This document shows positions 42,789 through 51,877 of a stretch of DNA of 64,000 nt, piece after piece. The notes under the pieces were generated by a model. That model saw only the letters and a program-made list of their open reading frames with translations, was not told the origin of the DNA and did no database searches. A program made the position numbers and the translations under genes. The DNA is from an uncultured Clostridia bacterium. Lineage in GTDB: Bacteria; Bacillota; Clostridia; TANB77; UBA1234. Where the stretch lies: NCBI GenBank assembly GCA_934169745.1, contig CAKPOE010000007.1:1-64000 (forward strand). Direction: 5' to 3'. The first letter of the stretch is position 1. Each line of letters opens with the position of its first letter.

Positions 42789-43904
42789 ATGATTATTGAT
42801 TTTTTTAATAAGGCTGAACTCAGTACCGATGATGTGCAAGAAAAGTTGAAAATAATTTCTCAAAGTGATACTGAGAATGCAAATTATATTTCTTCTGTAT
42901 TTACAAAAGCGATAGAATATTTTTTAAAAGAAATTGAAGTACAAGAGTCGATCTTGAAAAATGGTTTTCCAATAGCTGAGAAATCAAACTGTGCGTTGAT
43001 TTATTTTTCTGATGATAAAAGTTTGAAAGATGAATATAAAAATTATAAATTTGTAATTGTTGTTGGAAGTCAAGGATACAGTTTCAATGATAATGTGGAA
43101 TTTATGACTGTTAGAGATATATCTAAAATAAAGAAAAAACTTTTAAATACAAGCAATATAGATGTTGGATTTGATTTAGATAGTATCAAATATGCAGAAT
43201 ATTATTATAATATGTCGCGTTGCTACTTTTTACATTTACTAGAGTTATTGCAATACATAACAATAGAAGAATTGCAGGAAGATGTTGAGGGAAATTGTAC
43301 ATGGATGTTGTTAAATAAAAACAATTTTAAAAGCGAGTATAATGAAGTTGCGGGAATCAATTTCAAAAAATTAATGAGAGTTTATGCTGCTCTTGAAACT
43401 AAAAAAATGAGAGATATTTTTTATTTGTCTAGTAATAAAATGACAGAAATAAAGAAAGATTTATTAAATAATATTTCAAAACTAGTTAAGGCATATAGTT
43501 TTGATACAAACGAAGAAAAAACTTCATATGTTTATGATGAATTTTGCGAGCAAATGTGTGATGAAGCACGTAATATTCTATATTGCAACTTTGTAAATAA
43601 TAAGTGTATAGCTTCTAGATATACAAATGGGTTTCCAAATTCAAAAGAAAATGGTTGCTGTTCAAATACATATTTAGATAAAGGAAAGGATTGTAGATAT
43701 TTAAAAACAGATCATTCATGTAGCATTTGCTCTATTTCATGCAGAGCCTTTGTTTGCTACTATTTGCAAAAAAGAGGAATTGATCATGCTATAAATCAAT
43801 ATCCGATAATTGATTTTGTAGTTAGTAAATTTAGTAAACCACATGTAATTTATGATTTTTTCACACCTAAAGAGAAAGCTGTGAAAAAATTAAGATGGAA
43901 GTAG
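42789..43904 (+). CDS. hypothetical protein with YkgJ-like Cys cluster
   Basis: 371 residues, starting immediately after the transketolase stop with only a weak AAAGG ribosome binding site, so it is probably translated by coupling. The first ~270 residues resemble nothing I know. The last ~100 hold ten cysteines: CNFVNNKCIASRY, GCCSNTYLDKGKDCRYL and CSICSISCRAFVCYYL. The spacing CC...C-x-L...C...C-x-x-F-x-C resembles the YkgJ/UPF0153 zinc- or iron-chelating family. Function unknown; a metal-binding protein is likely. Confidence 0.7.
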   Translation: MIIDFFNKAELSTDDVQEKLKIISQSDTENANYISSVFTKAIEYFLKEIEVQESILKNGFPIAEKSNCALIYFSDDKSLKDEYKNYKFVIVVGSQGYSFNDNVEFMTVRDISKIKKKLLNTSNIDVGFDLDSIKYAEYYYNMSRCYFLHLLELLQYITIEELQEDVEGNCTWMLLNKNNFKSEYNEVAGINFKKLMRVYAALETKKMRDIFYLSSNKMTEIKKDLLNNISKLVKAYSFDTNEEKTSYVYDEFCEQMCDEARNILYCNFVNNKCIASRYTNGFPNSKENGCCSNTYLDKGKDCRYLKTDHSCSICSISCRAFVCYYLQKRGIDHAINQYPIIDFVVSKFSKPHVIYDFFTPKEKAVKKLRWK

Positions 43905-43965
43905 AAGAAGTGTTAAAAATAGAGACTTTTGTAATTTTTTGTTACTCAAATACTTGATTTTGTTG

Positions 43966-44011
43966 AAAATTATTGGTAGAATTTAAATGGAATTATACCA
44001 ATAATTTTTTG
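43966..44011 (+). terminator. terminator after the csaB-transketolase operon
   Basis: AAAATTATTGGT and ACCAATAATTTTTT pair across a loop of about 19 bases. The rest of the 175-base gap shows no clear promoter for ftsE. Confidence 0.7.
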
Positions 44012-44079
44012 TGTATACGCGTTTTGAGATATAGGGGGAATATCTGTAAAAACGGCAAGAACTACTAGGAGGCTAATGA

Positions 44080-44769
44080 ATGATAAGATTTGAAAATGTC
44101 TATAAGACGTATGCTACAGGAGTAGAAGCTGTAAGAGATGCTAACCTAGAAATCGAAAAAGGAGAATTTGCTTTTATCGTAGGAAGTAGTGGTTGCGGAA
44201 AATCAACTATGATAAAAATGATTTTAAAAGAAGTTGAACCAACAAGTGGAAGAATATATATAAACGGAAAAGATATAACAAGATTACCAAAAAATAAAAT
44301 ACCTCATTTGAGAAGAAGTATGGGAATTGTCTTTCAAGATTTCAGATTGCTAGAAGATAAAACAGTTTACGAAAATGTTGCATATGCAATGAGAGTAATA
44401 GGAGCAAGTCCAAAAGCAATAAAGAAACAAGTTCCTAATGTTTTATCTTTGGTGGGACTTTTAAATAAATCAAAAGCATATCCAAATGAGCTTTCAGGAG
44501 GAGAACAACAAAGAGTGGCTGTAGCAAGAGCAATTGTCAACAATCCAATTATGCTTGTCGCAGACGAACCTACGGGTAATTTGGACCCTGATACAGCTTG
44601 GGAAATAATGTCTTTACTTAGCGACATCAATAGAAGAGGTACAACAGTTGTTGTGGCAACTCATGCTAAGGAAATTGTTGATAAGATGGAAAAGAGAGTT
44701 ATCGCAATTGATAAAGGTGTTATTTATAGCGACATAAGGAAAGGTGGGTACATAAATGACCATAGGTAA
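44080..44769 (+). CDS. ftsE: cell division ATP-binding protein FtsE
   Basis: 229 residues: Walker A GSSGCGKSTMIK, signature LSGGEQQRVAVARAI, Walker B LVADEPTGNLD, and the typical opening MIRFENVYKTYATGVEAVRD. With FtsX it forms an ABC-type complex that transmits ATP hydrolysis to peptidoglycan hydrolases at the septum. It has AGGAGG upstream and overlaps ftsX by 14 bases. Confidence 0.96.
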   Translation: MIRFENVYKTYATGVEAVRDANLEIEKGEFAFIVGSSGCGKSTMIKMILKEVEPTSGRIYINGKDITRLPKNKIPHLRRSMGIVFQDFRLLEDKTVYENVAYAMRVIGASPKAIKKQVPNVLSLVGLLNKSKAYPNELSGGEQQRVAVARAIVNNPIMLVADEPTGNLDPDTAWEIMSLLSDINRRGTTVVVATHAKEIVDKMEKRVIAIDKGVIYSDIRKGGYINDHR

Positions 44770-45643
44770 GTTTGGATATTGGATTTATGATGCCATAACT
44801 AGCATGAACAAAAATAAAAAGAATATTTTTATATCAATTGGCACCATGATTGCAACAATGCTTATTGTAGCAATTGCGTTTATTGTTGTGCAAAATGCTA
44901 CATATATAATAAATCAAAAAAAAGATCAAGTTTCAAAAATTACAGCGTATTTGGATGTAGATGTTACTGATGAACAAGTGGCTCAGATAAAAAGAGATGT
45001 AGAAAAGTTAGATGGAGTAAAAAATATTGAATATACAACAAAGGAAGAGGCTATAAAGTGGGCAAAAGAAAAGAATCCATTATTGCTAAAAGGCTATACA
45101 GATGATGTTATAGAACAATTTCTTCCGTCATATTACACTATTACATTTGAAACTGTTGCTGCAGAGAAACAAATTGTGTCTGCACTTCGTCTAATGGATG
45201 GTGTAGGAAAAAATGAGGAAGATGTTAAGGTTACAGAAAGTGCATCGCAAGCAATAAGAAAAGCAAAAACTATTCAGGTAATAAGTGTAACTTTGCTTAT
45301 ATTAGTAATAGAACTTTCTGTACTTTTAATTATGAATTCGACAAAACTAATGCTTTATGCAAAGAGAAAAGAAATCTCAATTATGAAGTATGTTGGTGCA
45401 ACTGATGGATTTATAAAAGTTCCTTTTATCATTCAAGGAGTGATTGTTGCATTAGTTGCGGTACTTATTACAATGATTTTTATTGCAATAATATATAATT
45501 TTGTTGCTGATAAAATGACTGATTATACACTACTTTCTAGTGGAGAAATAATGTTTAAATTGACACTTATTCTTCTTGCCGTTGGAACAGGGATTGGAGT
45601 TATAGGTAGTTCAGTATCAATGAATAAGTATTTGGATGTATAA
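44756..45643 (+). CDS. ftsX: cell division protein FtsX
   Basis: 295 residues with four membrane helices (~22-45, ~175-195, ~225-250, ~265-285) and an extracytoplasmic loop (~46-170) between the first two. KRKEISIMKYVGATDGFIKVPF is the FtsX coupling signature. It is overlapped by ftsE and 19 bases from the hydrolase-activator gene, its likely partner. Confidence 0.95.
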   Translation: MTIGKFGYWIYDAITSMNKNKKNIFISIGTMIATMLIVAIAFIVVQNATYIINQKKDQVSKITAYLDVDVTDEQVAQIKRDVEKLDGVKNIEYTTKEEAIKWAKEKNPLLLKGYTDDVIEQFLPSYYTITFETVAAEKQIVSALRLMDGVGKNEEDVKVTESASQAIRKAKTIQVISVTLLILVIELSVLLIMNSTKLMLYAKRKEISIMKYVGATDGFIKVPFIIQGVIVALVAVLITMIFIAIIYNFVADKMTDYTLLSSGEIMFKLTLILLAVGTGIGVIGSSVSMNKYLDV

Positions 45644-45662
45644 AAATACATAGGAGGAAGAA

Positions 45663-46790
45663 ATGAAAAAATTTATTTCTATTTTAGTGCTTGTGTGTAC
45701 AATTACAACTACGGTTTTTGGTGTGACAAAAACACAAGTTGATAATAAGAAAAAAGAATTAAATGCTGCAAAGAATCAGTTAACGTCTGTTAAAAAAGAA
45801 GAAAATACTACATTAAAAACAATTGACAATCTTGAGAAAACAATTAATTCAACGGAGAATCAAATTGAAAATACAGAAGCAGAAATAAAGAGATTAGAAG
45901 AGAGCACAAAGATTGCAGAACAAAACATTGAATATACACAAAAGGAATATGAAAAAAAATACGAAGAAAGAACAGATAGAGTATTAGTATATTATAAAGC
46001 CGGAATAAGTTCTGCTTGGGATCTTGACTATTCTGCTGAAAACGAAACAGAAGCTATGCATATGCAGAGATTGATCTCTAAAATAATGGAATATGATAAT
46101 GCATTAGTTGATGATTTGGAAAGCGAAAAAGAGCAATTAGAAGAACAGAAAAAGCAATTGGAAGAAGATACAACAAGATGTGCTAGCCTAAAAACAGAAC
46201 TTGAAGAAAAGAAAGTTGCTTTAGAAACGACAAAGGAAACAAGAGTTAAATATTTATCTGTACTTAAAGATTCAAAAGCTGATTTGGAAGCTTCAATCGA
46301 TAAATTGAATGAAGAAGCAAAAGCGCTTGAAAAAGAACTTGCTAAGTTGAGTACAAATTCTACTACAAAATATGCTGGCGGAACAATGACATGGCCATTA
46401 CCGGGGTATTATATAATTACATCACCATTTGGAAACAGATTACACCCAGTGCTTAAAGTTTATAAATTACATACGGGTATTGATATAGCTGGAAGTGGTT
46501 GTAATGGTGCTAAGGTTGTTGCAGCAAATAGTGGAACAGTAATAACAGCTAAATATAGTACGGCTTGGGGAAATCATATAATAATAGACCATGGTGGCGG
46601 AATTGTAACTTTGTATGCACATTCAAGTAAACTGTTAGTAAAAGTTGGCGATAAAGTTAAAAAGGGACAAGAAATAATGAAGGTAGGAACTACAGGATAT
46701 TCAACGGGACCACATTTACATTTCGAAATAAGAGAAAATGGAAAGAGCGTAAATCCGCTAGATAGCAAAAAGGGATACTTAAAGAACTAA
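45663..46790 (+). CDS. FtsEX-linked murein hydrolase or activator (coiled coil plus M23 domain)
   Basis: 375 residues: a signal peptide (~1-19), a long coiled coil (~22-235) and a C-terminal M23/LytM domain (~245-370). The zinc motifs HPVLKVYKLHTGIDIAG (H...D) and GPHLHFEIRENG (HxH) are complete, so it may be catalytically active, unlike EnvC, whose site is degenerate. PcsB, CwlO and EnvC homologues are regulated by FtsEX through the coiled coil. Position directly after ftsX supports that. AGGAGG precedes the start. Confidence 0.93.
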   Translation: MKKFISILVLVCTITTTVFGVTKTQVDNKKKELNAAKNQLTSVKKEENTTLKTIDNLEKTINSTENQIENTEAEIKRLEESTKIAEQNIEYTQKEYEKKYEERTDRVLVYYKAGISSAWDLDYSAENETEAMHMQRLISKIMEYDNALVDDLESEKEQLEEQKKQLEEDTTRCASLKTELEEKKVALETTKETRVKYLSVLKDSKADLEASIDKLNEEAKALEKELAKLSTNSTTKYAGGTMTWPLPGYYIITSPFGNRLHPVLKVYKLHTGIDIAGSGCNGAKVVAANSGTVITAKYSTAWGNHIIIDHGGGIVTLYAHSSKLLVKVGDKVKKGQEIMKVGTTGYSTGPHLHFEIRENGKSVNPLDSKKGYLKN

Positions 46791-46792
46791 TT

Positions 46793-46825
46793 AAAGGCGA
46801 CACATTTTAAAATGTGTCGCCTTTT
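46793..46825 (+). terminator. terminator of the ftsEX operon
   Basis: AAAGGCGACACATTTT and AAAATGTGTCGCCTTT are fully complementary, with a T-run at the end. Confidence 0.93.
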
Positions 46826-46849
46826 GTATAATAGGAAAAAATGAGTTAT

Positions 46850-46878
46850 TTGACACAGCATTTTTTATATAATATAAT
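46850..46878 (+). promoter_or_regulatory. tagA promoter
   Basis: TTGACA (46850-46855), 17 bases, TATAAT (46873-46878): a full consensus promoter about 30 bases before tagA. Confidence 0.88.
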
Positions 46879-46908
46879 TTCTTTAAATAGATATTAGGAG
46901 GATACAAT

Positions 46909-47628
46909 ATGGAAAAAGTTAATGTTTTAGGATGTAAATTTGATAATGTTAATATGCAAGAAGCTGTTGATATTTGTAAAGGTTTTATAAAGGGCGATAA
47001 AGGAAATTTGGTTGTTACGCCTAATCCTGAAATTGTTATGCGAGCAAAAGACGATGAAGAATTTAAAAATATTATAAATAGTGCTGAACTTGTTATTCCA
47101 GATGGTATTGGTATAATAAAAGCTGGAAATATCTTGAAAACACCTTTGAAAGAGAGAGTGGCAGGATACGATTTGATTTGTAATTTGTTAGAATTGGGTA
47201 AGGACGGGAGTATTTCGTTCTATTTTTTCGGAAGCAAACCTGGATATGCAGAGGAAGCTAAGCAAAAAATGGAGGAAAAATATCCGAATATTAAGATATT
47301 GGGTACTCATACGGGGTACTTTAAGCCGGAAGAAGAAGAGGCGATAGTTAATGAAATTAGGTCTTTGAAACCAGATGTACTTTTAGTTGGAATTGGCGCT
47401 CCAAAACAAGAGAAGTTTATAAATAAATACAAGAATGAAGGCTTTTTCAAAATAGGAATTGGATGTGGTGGAAGTATTGATGTTCTAGCTGGCGAGGTGA
47501 AAAGAGCACCAAAGTTATTTATAAAATTGCACTTAGAATGGTTTTATAGACTTCTAAAACAGCCATCAAGACTTGGAAGAATGATGGTGCTTCCAAAGTT
47601 TATGAAGGAAGTAAAAAAACAAAAGTAG
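46909..47628 (+). CDS. tagA: WecG/TagA-family N-acetylmannosaminyltransferase
   Basis: 239 residues behind TAGGAGG. TagA transfers ManNAc from UDP-ManNAc to lipid-linked GlcNAc, building the linkage unit of wall teichoic acid or related polymers. VTPNPEIVMRAKDD, IPDGIGIIKAG, FFGSKPGYAEEA, VGIGAPKQEKFI and RAPKLFIKLHLEWFYRLLKQP are the family landmarks. Its donor and acceptor are made by the tagO-mnaA fusion encoded shortly downstream. Confidence 0.95.
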   Translation: MEKVNVLGCKFDNVNMQEAVDICKGFIKGDKGNLVVTPNPEIVMRAKDDEEFKNIINSAELVIPDGIGIIKAGNILKTPLKERVAGYDLICNLLELGKDGSISFYFFGSKPGYAEEAKQKMEEKYPNIKILGTHTGYFKPEEEEAIVNEIRSLKPDVLLVGIGAPKQEKFINKYKNEGFFKIGIGCGGSIDVLAGEVKRAPKLFIKLHLEWFYRLLKQPSRLGRMMVLPKFMKEVKKQK

Positions 47629-47807
47629 GCTGTATATAATAGAACATAAATTATAAATAGAGTGTCAATGACCAGAATTTTTAAAATCACTTTTTATGAT
47701 ACGAATGAGTGTAAAAATGTGATTGATAAAAATGGTTGTTGGCATTTTTATATATGAGCAAATCCAGTAATTACCAGTTGAGGCTTCCTCTTTTATTGTG
47801 AATTTAC

Positions 47808-47835
47808 TTGAATATTTTTGTATTTATTGTATAAT
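47808..47835 (+). promoter_or_regulatory. rpiB promoter
   Basis: TTGAAT (47808-47813), 16 bases, TATAAT (47830-47835). The 240-base gap after tagA has nothing else I can name. Confidence 0.6.
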
Positions 47836-47867
47836 ATTAGGGGAAAATATATTAGGGGGGATGGACT

Positions 47868-48305
47868 TTGATAGCTATTGGTTGTGACCATGGTGGATAT
47901 GAATTGAAAGAAGAGATAAAAAAGAGATTTTCAGATATAAATTTTAAAGATTTTGGAACTTTTTCTACGGATAGAATGGATTTCCCAGATGTTGCTTTTC
48001 CACTTGCAGAAAGTGTTGCGAGTGGTGAGTGCGATAAGGGAATTCTTATTTGTAGAAGTGGAATTGGCATGAGTATTGCAGCAAACAAAGTTAGAGGAAT
48101 TCGTTGTGCACTTTGCTATAACATAGATGCAGCAAAATCAGCAAAAGAGCATAATAATGCAAATATTATTGCTATTGCGGCAGATGAGATCGATTTGAAA
48201 ACAGCAATTGATGTAATAAATATTTGGCTTGAATCAAAGTTCTTAGGAGGAAGATATCAAGAACGTCTTGATTTAATCCAAAAGTATGAAGTTAAAGAGA
48301 GGTAA
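47868..48305 (+). CDS. rpiB: ribose-5-phosphate isomerase B
   Basis: 145 residues from TTG 47868, 7 bases after GGGGGGA; the nearby ATG at 47861 is out of frame. IAIGCDHGGYELKEEI and GILICRSGIGMSIAANKVRG carry the RpiB active site, and CALCYNIDAAKSAKEHNNANI follows. The usual GTG after the catalytic Cys is RSG. RpiB interconverts ribose and ribulose 5-phosphates, or related sugar phosphates. It is 6 bases from the glycan fusion gene. Confidence 0.93.
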   Translation: MIAIGCDHGGYELKEEIKKRFSDINFKDFGTFSTDRMDFPDVAFPLAESVASGECDKGILICRSGIGMSIAANKVRGIRCALCYNIDAAKSAKEHNNANIIAIAADEIDLKTAIDVINIWLESKFLGGRYQERLDLIQKYEVKER

Positions 48306-48311
48306 TTTTTT

Positions 48312-50567
48312 ATGATTTTAAATATGATAATAGCTTTTGTTATTGCTGCGGTTAGTGCAGCAATACTTACACCGTTTACGATTAGATTTGCATATAAAGT
48401 TGGAGCGATAGATGTTCCTAAAGATGAAAGAAAAATTCACAAAAAGCCAATGCCTAGGATTGGTGGACTGGCTTTCATTGGTGGATTTTTTATTTCTACG
48501 TTGTTAATATTTTTGTGCTGTGAAATTGATAGAACAATTAATTTTACAGATGTTAACTTAGTTGGATTTTTTGCTGGTGCGATAATAATTGCACTTACTG
48601 GTTTTGTTGATGATGTAAGAAACATAAAGCCGTGGATGAAACTTTTGGGTCAAAGTTTGGCTGCAGTATGCGTCATTTTAAGTGGTGTTAGAATAGGATT
48701 TATAAATATTCCATTTTTAGAGATATATGGACTTAATGAAATTGTTTCAATTATCGTTACATTCTTTTGGATTATTGGCGTTACAAATGCGATTAATTTA
48801 ATTGATGGCTTAGATGGTCTTGCAACTGGTGTTTCAGCAATAGCAACAGTTTCACTTTTAGTTATCTTTTTGTTAAATGGTGCAGCTGAGATACCAATAA
48901 TTTTAGTTTGTGCATTGCTTGGCGGATTGATAGGCTTTTTGCCATATAATTTTAATCCTGCAAAAACATTTATGGGCGATGCTGGCTCAAACTTTTTAGG
49001 ATATACATTGGCAACAATTTCAATGATGGGAATGGCAAAAACATATACGATTATGGCTATTGTATTGCCAATTATAGTATTAGCATTACCAATATTTGAC
49101 ACGCTGTTTGCAATGGCAAGAAGGATTTTAGCAGGAAAATCTATAATGCAGGCTGATAGAGGTCATTTGCATTACAGATTATTAGATGCTGGTCTTAGTC
49201 AGAGACAAGCAGTAATTGTTTTATATACTGTTGCTGCACTTCTTGGTTTGTTTGCGATTGTTTTAATGAATAGCAGCATTTGGAAAGTACTTGGCTTTTT
49301 GATGATAGTACTTGTTCTTATGGTTTTGGAATCTAAAAATGTTATTATTAGTAAAAGAAAAAAAATAATTCCACCTGAACCTAAGAATCTATCAAATGGT
49401 GGCAAGCTTAAAGTTATGACGGTGTTTGGAACAAGACCAGAGGCAATAAAGATGTGTCCACTTATCTTAAAATTAAAAGAAAATACAGATATCGAAACTA
49501 TAGTTTGTGTGACAGCACAACATAGACAAATGCTTGATCAAGTTATGGAAGCTTTCAACATTGTTCCGGATTACGACTTGAACATTATGAAGGATAAACA
49601 AACGCTTACACATATTACATCAGCTGTACTTGAAGGGCTATATGACGTTATAGAAAAAGAAAAACCTGATATAGTTTTAGTCCACGGAGATACGACAACT
49701 ACTTTTGCAGGAGCACTTGCAGCTTTTTATACTAGAACTAAAATTGGACACGTAGAAGCTGGATTGAGAACTTATGATAAATATTCTCCATATCCTGAAG
49801 AAGTAAATAGAGAAATGGTTACTACGCTTGCAGATATATACTTTGCACCTACTGTTAATAATAAAAATAATTTATTAAAAGAACTTGTTGATGAAAAATT
49901 GATATATGTTACAGGAAATACAGTAATTGATGCATTAAAAACAACAGTAAAAAAAGATTATAAATTCACACACCCAGTACTTTCAAAAATTGATTTTAGT
50001 AAGAAAGTGATTTTTATGACTGCTCATAGAAGAGAAAACTTAGGCGAGCCATTAAGAAATATTTGTGAGGCAGTTAAAGAAATAGCAATTAAAAATCCAA
50101 ATGTTGAAATTGTGTATCCAGTGCATTTGAATCCAAAGGTTCAGGAAACAGCTCATGAAATATTGGATAATATAGAAAATGTTCATTTGATTGAACCACT
50201 TGATGTAGTCACAACACATAATCTAATAAATAAATCAACTTTAGTTCTTACTGATTCTGGTGGAATACAAGAAGAAGCTCCATCTTTGGGAAAACCAGTA
50301 CTTGTTTTAAGAACGGAGACTGAAAGACCAGAGGCTGTTGCTGCTGGAACTGTTAAAGTAGTAGGAACTGATAAAGAACTTATAATATCGGAAACACAAA
50401 AGTTATTAGATGATAGATATGAATATTCAAAAATGAGCAAAGCCGCAAATCCTTATGGAGATGGTAATGCTTGTGACAGAATAGTTGATGCAATTTTATA
50501 TTACTTTGGATTGAAAGATAAAAGACCAAAAGATATTTTTGAGGGAGAGTATGGTGTAGAAAAATAG
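48312..50567 (+). CDS. fusion of TagO/WecA GlcNAc-1-P transferase with UDP-GlcNAc 2-epimerase (MnaA/WecB)
   Basis: 751 residues. Residues 1-~345 are a polytopic MraY/WecA-type transferase: DVPKDERKIHKKPMPRIGG, FVDDVRNIKPWMKLLGQ, NLIDGLDGLATGVS, FMGDAGSNFLGY and RGHLHYRLLDAGLSQRQ. A short linker leads to a full epimerase (~370-751): KVMTVFGTRPEAIKMCPLI, VHGDTTTTFAGALAAF, GHVEAGLRTYDKYSPYPEE, TAHRRENLGEP and DSGGIQEEAPSLGKPVL. The first half puts GlcNAc-1-phosphate on undecaprenyl phosphate; the second makes UDP-ManNAc for TagA. The fusion couples acceptor and donor supply. These enzymes are usually separate. Confidence 0.94.
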   Translation: MILNMIIAFVIAAVSAAILTPFTIRFAYKVGAIDVPKDERKIHKKPMPRIGGLAFIGGFFISTLLIFLCCEIDRTINFTDVNLVGFFAGAIIIALTGFVDDVRNIKPWMKLLGQSLAAVCVILSGVRIGFINIPFLEIYGLNEIVSIIVTFFWIIGVTNAINLIDGLDGLATGVSAIATVSLLVIFLLNGAAEIPIILVCALLGGLIGFLPYNFNPAKTFMGDAGSNFLGYTLATISMMGMAKTYTIMAIVLPIIVLALPIFDTLFAMARRILAGKSIMQADRGHLHYRLLDAGLSQRQAVIVLYTVAALLGLFAIVLMNSSIWKVLGFLMIVLVLMVLESKNVIISKRKKIIPPEPKNLSNGGKLKVMTVFGTRPEAIKMCPLILKLKENTDIETIVCVTAQHRQMLDQVMEAFNIVPDYDLNIMKDKQTLTHITSAVLEGLYDVIEKEKPDIVLVHGDTTTTFAGALAAFYTRTKIGHVEAGLRTYDKYSPYPEEVNREMVTTLADIYFAPTVNNKNNLLKELVDEKLIYVTGNTVIDALKTTVKKDYKFTHPVLSKIDFSKKVIFMTAHRRENLGEPLRNICEAVKEIAIKNPNVEIVYPVHLNPKVQETAHEILDNIENVHLIEPLDVVTTHNLINKSTLVLTDSGGIQEEAPSLGKPVLVLRTETERPEAVAAGTVKVVGTDKELIISETQKLLDDRYEYSKMSKAANPYGDGNACDRIVDAILYYFGLKDKRPKDIFEGEYGVEK

Positions 50568-50579
50568 GAGGAACAAAAG

Positions 50580-51860
50580 ATGACAGCAAGAGAGTTAGCA
50601 GTAAATTTATTATATAAGATAGAAATAGGTGAAGCATATTCAAATACAACATTAGATAAAGAATTAAGTAGGAGCGATTTGAGTCGTGAGGATAAGGCTT
50701 TAGCATCTCAGATCACATACGGGGTGTTGACATGGAAACTTACGATTGATGAAATTATTAAGCGATATTCTAGTGTGAAGATAAAGAAAATTTCACCATG
50801 GATTTTAAACATTTTGAGAATTGCTATATATCAAATTGTTTGGCTTGATAAAATTCCGATTTCGGCAGCTGTGAATGAGAGTGTAAATTTGGCAAAGAAA
50901 TATGGACATCCAGCTTCAGTAAGCTTCACTAACGCAATACTTAGAAAAATAGAAAAAAACGAACTTGATAAACTTGTTGATTATGTAAGTAAAAAAGTTT
51001 TAATGGAAGATGAGATTATTTCTATAATGACGTCACATCCTTTATGGCTAGTTGACGAATTGTTGAAAGAGTATGATGTTAAATTTGTTACTGAACTTTT
51101 GAATGCTAATAATGCAATTCCGGAAATAGCATTAAGAGTAAACACTTTGAAAACTACAAGAGAGGAAGTATATAAACTTCTAACTTTAAAGAAGGTTGAC
51201 TGTAGGAAGGGCAATTTACCAGATAGTATTATCGCTAAAAAGATTAGTGACTTTGAAACAAGTCTTTATGTTGTACAAGATGAAGCCGCACAACTTGCAT
51301 GTCTTACATTAGATCCAAAGGAAGGAGAGCATGTACTTGATGCTTGTAGTGCACCTGGTGGAAAAACGACATATCTTGCGCAACTTATGAATAACAAAGG
51401 TGACATTGATGCTTGGGATATTCATGAACATAGAGTTAAACTAGTTAAGGATACAGCTAAAAAATTAGGAATAAATATTATATTTGCAAAAATTCATGAT
51501 GCTACATTGTATGATACGTTTTGTTTTGATAAATATGATAAAATTTTGCTGGATGTTCCTTGCAGTGGACTTGGTGTTATACGAAAGAAACCAGAAATAA
51601 AATGGACTAGAACAGAAGAGAATATTGAAGAATTAGTAAAGGTACAAGAGCAAATTCTTGATAACTGTTCTAGATACTTAAAAAGTGGTGGCACACTTGT
51701 ATATAGTACGTGTACCATACTAAAGAGAGAGAACGAAGAACAAATAGAGAAGTTTTTACAGAATAATAAAAGATTTGAATTAGTAGAAGAAAAGAAATTG
51801 TATCCACATATTGATGGTACAGATGGTTTCTATATCGCAAAATTAAGAAAGTTGTGGTAA
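50580..51860 (+). CDS. rsmB: 16S rRNA (cytosine-C5-967) methyltransferase RsmB
   Basis: 426 residues. An N-terminal NusB-like helical domain (~1-130) precedes the RsmB/NOL1 methyltransferase: SAM site DACSAPGGKTTYLAQ, DVPCSGLGVIRKKPEIKW and catalytic Cys in YSTCTILKRENEEQ. It methylates C967 of 16S rRNA. AGGAGG lies upstream, and its end overlaps the upstream part of the rlmN frame but not the chosen rlmN start. Confidence 0.95.
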   Translation: MTARELAVNLLYKIEIGEAYSNTTLDKELSRSDLSREDKALASQITYGVLTWKLTIDEIIKRYSSVKIKKISPWILNILRIAIYQIVWLDKIPISAAVNESVNLAKKYGHPASVSFTNAILRKIEKNELDKLVDYVSKKVLMEDEIISIMTSHPLWLVDELLKEYDVKFVTELLNANNAIPEIALRVNTLKTTREEVYKLLTLKKVDCRKGNLPDSIIAKKISDFETSLYVVQDEAAQLACLTLDPKEGEHVLDACSAPGGKTTYLAQLMNNKGDIDAWDIHEHRVKLVKDTAKKLGINIIFAKIHDATLYDTFCFDKYDKILLDVPCSGLGVIRKKPEIKWTRTEENIEELVKVQEQILDNCSRYLKSGGTLVYSTCTILKRENEEQIEKFLQNNKRFELVEEKKLYPHIDGTDGFYIAKLRKLW

Positions 51861-51877
51861 AAAAGAAAGGAAGAATT

